8,392 bases of DNA from Anaerotignum sp. (GTDB lineage: Bacteria; Bacillota; Clostridia; Lachnospirales; Anaerotignaceae), in the NCBI GenBank assembly GCA_017560955.1, contig JAFZDV010000120.1:1-8392 (forward strand), read 5' to 3'. Made by a program: the position numbers and the translations under genes. Below are positions 6,604 to 8,392 of this stretch, piece after piece (within the stretch, counting starts at the first letter, position 1; every line of letters starts with the position of its first letter). A model generated the notes under the pieces. That model saw only the letters and a list, made by a program, of their open reading frames with translations, searched no databases and was not told where the DNA came from.

Positions 6604-6721
6604 GAAAGCCATTTTATGCTGTAGAAGCAATAAATTTGCTTGCAAAATTTATTGTTTATAGAGTATGAAAATGATTTGCGTAGCAAAATATGAGTAAGAC
6701 GGAGTCTTACGAATGGCTTTC
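6604..6721. repeat. Cloverleaf-like palindromic element with 10-bp inverted ends
   Basis: GAAAGCCATT (6604-6613) and AATGGCTTTC (6712-6721) are perfect inverted ends. Between them are three hairpins. Hairpin A pairs CAATAAATTT (6628-6637) with AAATTTATTG (6645-6654) and can extend by three more pairs. Hairpin B pairs TTTGC (6675-6679) with GCAAA (6683-6687). Hairpin C pairs GTAAGAC (6694-6700) with GTCTTAC (6704-6710) around GGA. The motif ATTTGC-n(2-3)-GCAAAAT recurs at 6634 and 6674, 40 bases apart. The segment has no open frame of note and lies between the pnp terminator and the ribosome site of the peptidase gene. It may be a small non-autonomous repeat (MITE or REP-like) or a structured 5' leader. 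A weak promoter, TTGCAA-18-TATGAA (6640-6669), falls inside it. Confidence 0.6.
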
Positions 6722-6749
6722 AGCAAATTTCTGATTTAGGAGAGATGTT

Positions 6750-8015
6750 ATGGTCACCATCAGAACACTGGATAACGGCATGAAAGTGGCGCTGGAATCT
6801 ATTTCCTATGTACGCAGTATTTCCTTCGGTATCTGGGTGAAAAACGGCACCAGAAACGAACTGCCCCATGAAAATGGTGTATCCCACTATATTGAACATA
6901 TGATGTTCAAGGGGACAGAAAATCGTACCGCAAGGGAAATCGCAGAAGAAATGGACGCTCTGGGCGGTCAGATCAATGCCTATACAACAAAAGAATATAC
7001 CTGTTATCATACCCGCGTGCTGGATAAACATATCGACCGTGCGCTGGATGTGATGAGCGATATGCTTCTGCATCCTCTGATTGCAGAAGAAGATGTGCAG
7101 AAAGAGCGCAATGTCATTACAGAAGAAATCTATATGTATGACGATGCGCCCGAAGAACTGGTGCACGATGCCCTGCAGGATGCCATCTGGAGAGAAAGTT
7201 CTCTGGGGATGCCCATCCTTGGTACAGAAGAAACCATCGGCACTTTCGATGCAGACTTTATCCGTTCTTATTATGAAAAAAATTACCATCAGGAAAATAT
7301 TGTCCTTTCTGTGGCAGGTAATTTTGAAATGGAAGAAATGGTTTGCAAATTAAATGAAAAACTGGGACAATGGAAGAGAGAAACACCATATGCACCTTAT
7401 GATACAAAAGGCGGCTATCATATTTCTCATGTGGAAAAGGAAAAAGATGTGGAACAGGTGCATACCTGCATTGCATTCCCTGCTTTTGAAAGAGAGCATC
7501 CCATGAAATATGCCATGGCGATTTTCAATACGCTGTTCGGCGGCGGTATGAGTTCCCGACTGTTCCAGAAAATCAGAGAAGAACATGGTCTGACTTATTC
7601 CATTTACAGTTATACAACAGCTTTTGCGGACAGCGGCATTTTCGTCATCTGTGCCAGCATGAATCCTGGACAGGCGGAAAAAGTGTATGAACTGATCGCA
7701 GAAGAAATCAGAGAAGTGAAGAAAGAAACTTTTCCTGAAAAACTCATCGAAGTGACAAAGGAACAGATGATTTCCAACTTCATCATTGGCACAGAAAGTA
7801 CACTGAACCGCATGAACTCCGCCGGTGCATCCCTGATGCTGCGTGGACGTGTACAGGAGCCGGAAGAAGTGATTGCAAAGATCGAAGCAGTAACACCGGA
7901 AGATGTGCTGGAAGCAGCCAGAATGGTGCTGGATTTTGAGAAACTCAGTTATTCTGCTGTGGGCAATCTGAAGGGTAATGATTTTGGTGCACTGGTGAAA
8001 AAGGCGTTTGTATAA
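6750..8015 (+). CDS. mlpA: M16 family zinc metallopeptidase, MlpA/YmxG-like
   Basis: This is an insulinase/processing-peptidase family (M16B) enzyme of 421 residues, similar in length and motifs to the B. subtilis MlpA (YmxG) protein encoded next to pnp. The inverted zinc motif HXXEH is HYIEH at 46-50, and the third ligand is E126 in VITEEIYMYDD, 76 residues after the second His, as expected. Residues about 1-210 form the catalytic half. The second half contains GGGMSSRLF (264-272) and HGLTYSIYSY (279-288), the family's conserved Arg and Tyr region that completes the active site. There is no signal peptide, so it should be cytosolic, probably a homodimeric clamshell that degrades peptides. 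Its substrate is unknown. The ATG at 6750 is 6 bases after AGGAGA (6738-6743). The palindromic segment directly upstream may influence expression. All catalytic residues are present, unlike the inactive partner subunits of the family. Confidence 0.93.
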   Translation: MVTIRTLDNGMKVALESISYVRSISFGIWVKNGTRNELPHENGVSHYIEHMMFKGTENRTAREIAEEMDALGGQINAYTTKEYTCYHTRVLDKHIDRALDVMSDMLLHPLIAEEDVQKERNVITEEIYMYDDAPEELVHDALQDAIWRESSLGMPILGTEETIGTFDADFIRSYYEKNYHQENIVLSVAGNFEMEEMVCKLNEKLGQWKRETPYAPYDTKGGYHISHVEKEKDVEQVHTCIAFPAFEREHPMKYAMAIFNTLFGGGMSSRLFQKIREEHGLTYSIYSYTTAFADSGIFVICASMNPGQAEKVYELIAEEIREVKKETFPEKLIEVTKEQMISNFIIGTESTLNRMNSAGASLMLRGRVQEPEEVIAKIEAVTPEDVLEAARMVLDFEKLSYSAVGNLKGNDFGALVKKAFV

Positions 8016-8057
8016 AAATGTTTCTCCTTAGAGATACTACAATTGTATTTCACATAA

Positions 8058-8064
8058 AAGGAGG
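8058..8064 (+). promoter_or_regulatory. Ribosome binding site of the DUF378 gene
   Basis: AAGGAGG lies 7 bases before the ATG at 8072. An in-frame ATG at 8018 would add 18 residues that are not family-like and would place the ribosome site inside the gene, so 8072 is chosen. Confidence 0.85.
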
Positions 8065-8071
8065 AACCATT

Positions 8072-8293
8072 ATGAAATGGACAAATATCATCGCATTGAC
8101 ACTGGTCATCATTGGCGCACTGAACTGGGGTCTGATTGGGTTTCTGAATTTCGATCTGGTAACAACATTATTTAATGGCAGTCTGTTCTGGGTGGCAAGG
8201 GTGATTTTTGCTCTGGTCGGTCTGGCGGGCGTATGGTGTCTGACTATGTATCATGCTGTAGGGCAGGAAGAAATGCGAATGAGCACACAATAA
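8072..8293 (+). CDS. DUF378 small membrane protein
   Basis: The product is a 73-residue membrane protein of the DUF378 (YuzA-like) family, whose function is unknown. It starts MKWTNIIALTLVIIGALNWG, the family's hallmark N-terminus, with the conserved GALNWGLIGFLNFDLV segment at about 14-29. There are two predicted transmembrane helices, roughly residues 5-25 and 38-60, joined by a short loop with FDLVTTLF. The C-terminal tail (GQEEMRMSTQ) is polar. It follows the M16 peptidase gene by 56 bases, a gap without a clear terminator, and precedes dapF after a GC-rich hairpin. It may be co-transcribed with the peptidase. TACAAT at 8038-8043 resembles a -10 box but has no matching -35. The assignment rests on the motif. 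No role can be inferred from the neighbours. Confidence 0.85.
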   Translation: MKWTNIIALTLVIIGALNWGLIGFLNFDLVTTLFNGSLFWVARVIFALVGLAGVWCLTMYHAVGQEEMRMSTQ

Positions 8294-8300
8294 CAGTCGC

Positions 8301-8319
8301 AAGGCGGCGATGCCGCCTT
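8301..8319. other. GC-rich hairpin between the DUF378 gene and dapF
   Basis: AAGGCGGC (8301-8308) pairs perfectly with GCCGCCTT (8312-8319) around a GAT loop, 7 bases after the stop codon. It is followed by ACTTACATAAG with no T-run on either strand, so it is not a textbook terminator. It could stabilise a 3' end, act as a weak terminator, or be a copy of a dispersed palindromic repeat. It shares a C(T)TAC ending and AAG-xC-GG layout with hairpin C at 6694-6710. Confidence 0.6.
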
Positions 8320-8352
8320 ACTTACATAAGAAGAAAGAAGGGAGTGGGCGTT

Positions 8353-8392
8353 ATGCGTTTTACAAAAATGCAGGGCTGCGGCAACGACTATA
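8353..8392 (+). CDS. dapF: Diaminopimelate epimerase DapF, 3' partial
   Basis: Only the first 13 codons are inside the window, reading MRFTKMQGCGNDY. This is the diagnostic N-terminus of DapF (F-K-M-x-G-x-G-N-D), which converts LL- to meso-diaminopimelate for lysine and peptidoglycan synthesis. N11 is the conserved substrate-binding Asn. MQGC instead of MHGL is common in clostridial forms. AAGGGAG (8338-8344) lies 8 bases before the ATG. The rest, including both catalytic cysteines, lies beyond the window, so intactness cannot be judged. Confidence 0.88.
   Translation, partial: MRFTKMQGCGNDY

Noticed and set aside
4296..6686. Long minus-strand open frames of 374 and 392 codons opposite pnp
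   Set aside because: They lie antisense to a certain gene and exist because pnp avoids TTA, CTA and TCA codons, which removes antisense stops. The translations are Cys/Phe-rich and low in complexity, with no recognisable motif or ribosome site.
6604..6721. The cloverleaf-like element as a tRNA gene
   Set aside because: It is 118 bases long, lacks the T-loop GTTCRA box, a recognisable D-loop and an anticodon-arm layout, and its arms have wrong lengths for any tRNA.
8038..8043. TACAAT as a -10 box for the DUF378 gene
   Set aside because: There is no -35 box at 16-18 bases spacing. The nearest candidate, TTGTAT at 8008-8013, is 24 bases away.
8018..8071. In-frame ATG at 8018 extending the DUF378 protein by 18 residues
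   Set aside because: It starts 2 bases after the peptidase stop without a ribosome site, and the perfect AAGGAGG for 8072 would be internal. The family N-terminus is MKWxN.

Overview
The window is chromosomal DNA of a low-to-moderate GC Firmicute, most likely class Clostridia and plausibly Lachnospirales. The evidence is AGGAGG-type ribosome sites before nearly every gene, the truB-ribF-rpsO-pnp-M16 peptidase gene order typical of Firmicutes, and protein motifs of clostridial type such as MQGCGNDY at the start of DapF. Leucine is mostly CTG, arginine often AGA and threonine mostly ACA, most extremely in rpsO and pnp. I cannot name the genus. All genes are on the plus strand. No phage, transposase or CRISPR array is visible.

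Bases 1-3748 are a tightly spaced operon segment: nrnA (5' end outside the window), truB from a TTG start, ribF, and an EamA/DMT-family transporter. Gaps are 14, 6 and 23 bases. The first three are the usual tail of the nusA-infB-rbfA operon. The transporter is the non-canonical member and has looser codon use.

Bases 3749-4391 contain a good extended -10 promoter, a structured leader that looks like a ribosomal protein S15 autoregulatory element, rpsO, a strong 11-bp intrinsic terminator, and a long hairpin of about 30 bp in front of pnp. That hairpin resembles the RNase III-processed pnp leader known from E. coli. Bases 4392-6524 encode a complete 710-residue PNPase, followed by a nested terminator hairpin.

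Bases 6604-6721 hold the most unexplained structure: a 118-base segment with perfect 10-bp inverted ends enclosing three hairpins, cloverleaf-like, with a motif recurring about every 40 bases. It lies between the pnp terminator and an MlpA/YmxG-type M16 zinc peptidase (6750-8015). A 73-residue DUF378 membrane protein, a GC-rich hairpin and the first 13 codons of dapF follow.

The genes are mostly housekeeping: nanoRNA and cyclic-dinucleotide end-product hydrolysis (nrnA), mRNA turnover (pnp), tRNA modification (truB), FMN/FAD synthesis (ribF), 30S assembly (rpsO) and lysine/cell-wall precursor synthesis (dapF). The novelty, if any, is in the three non-coding regions around rpsO, pnp and the peptidase gene. 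No new protein system is evident.
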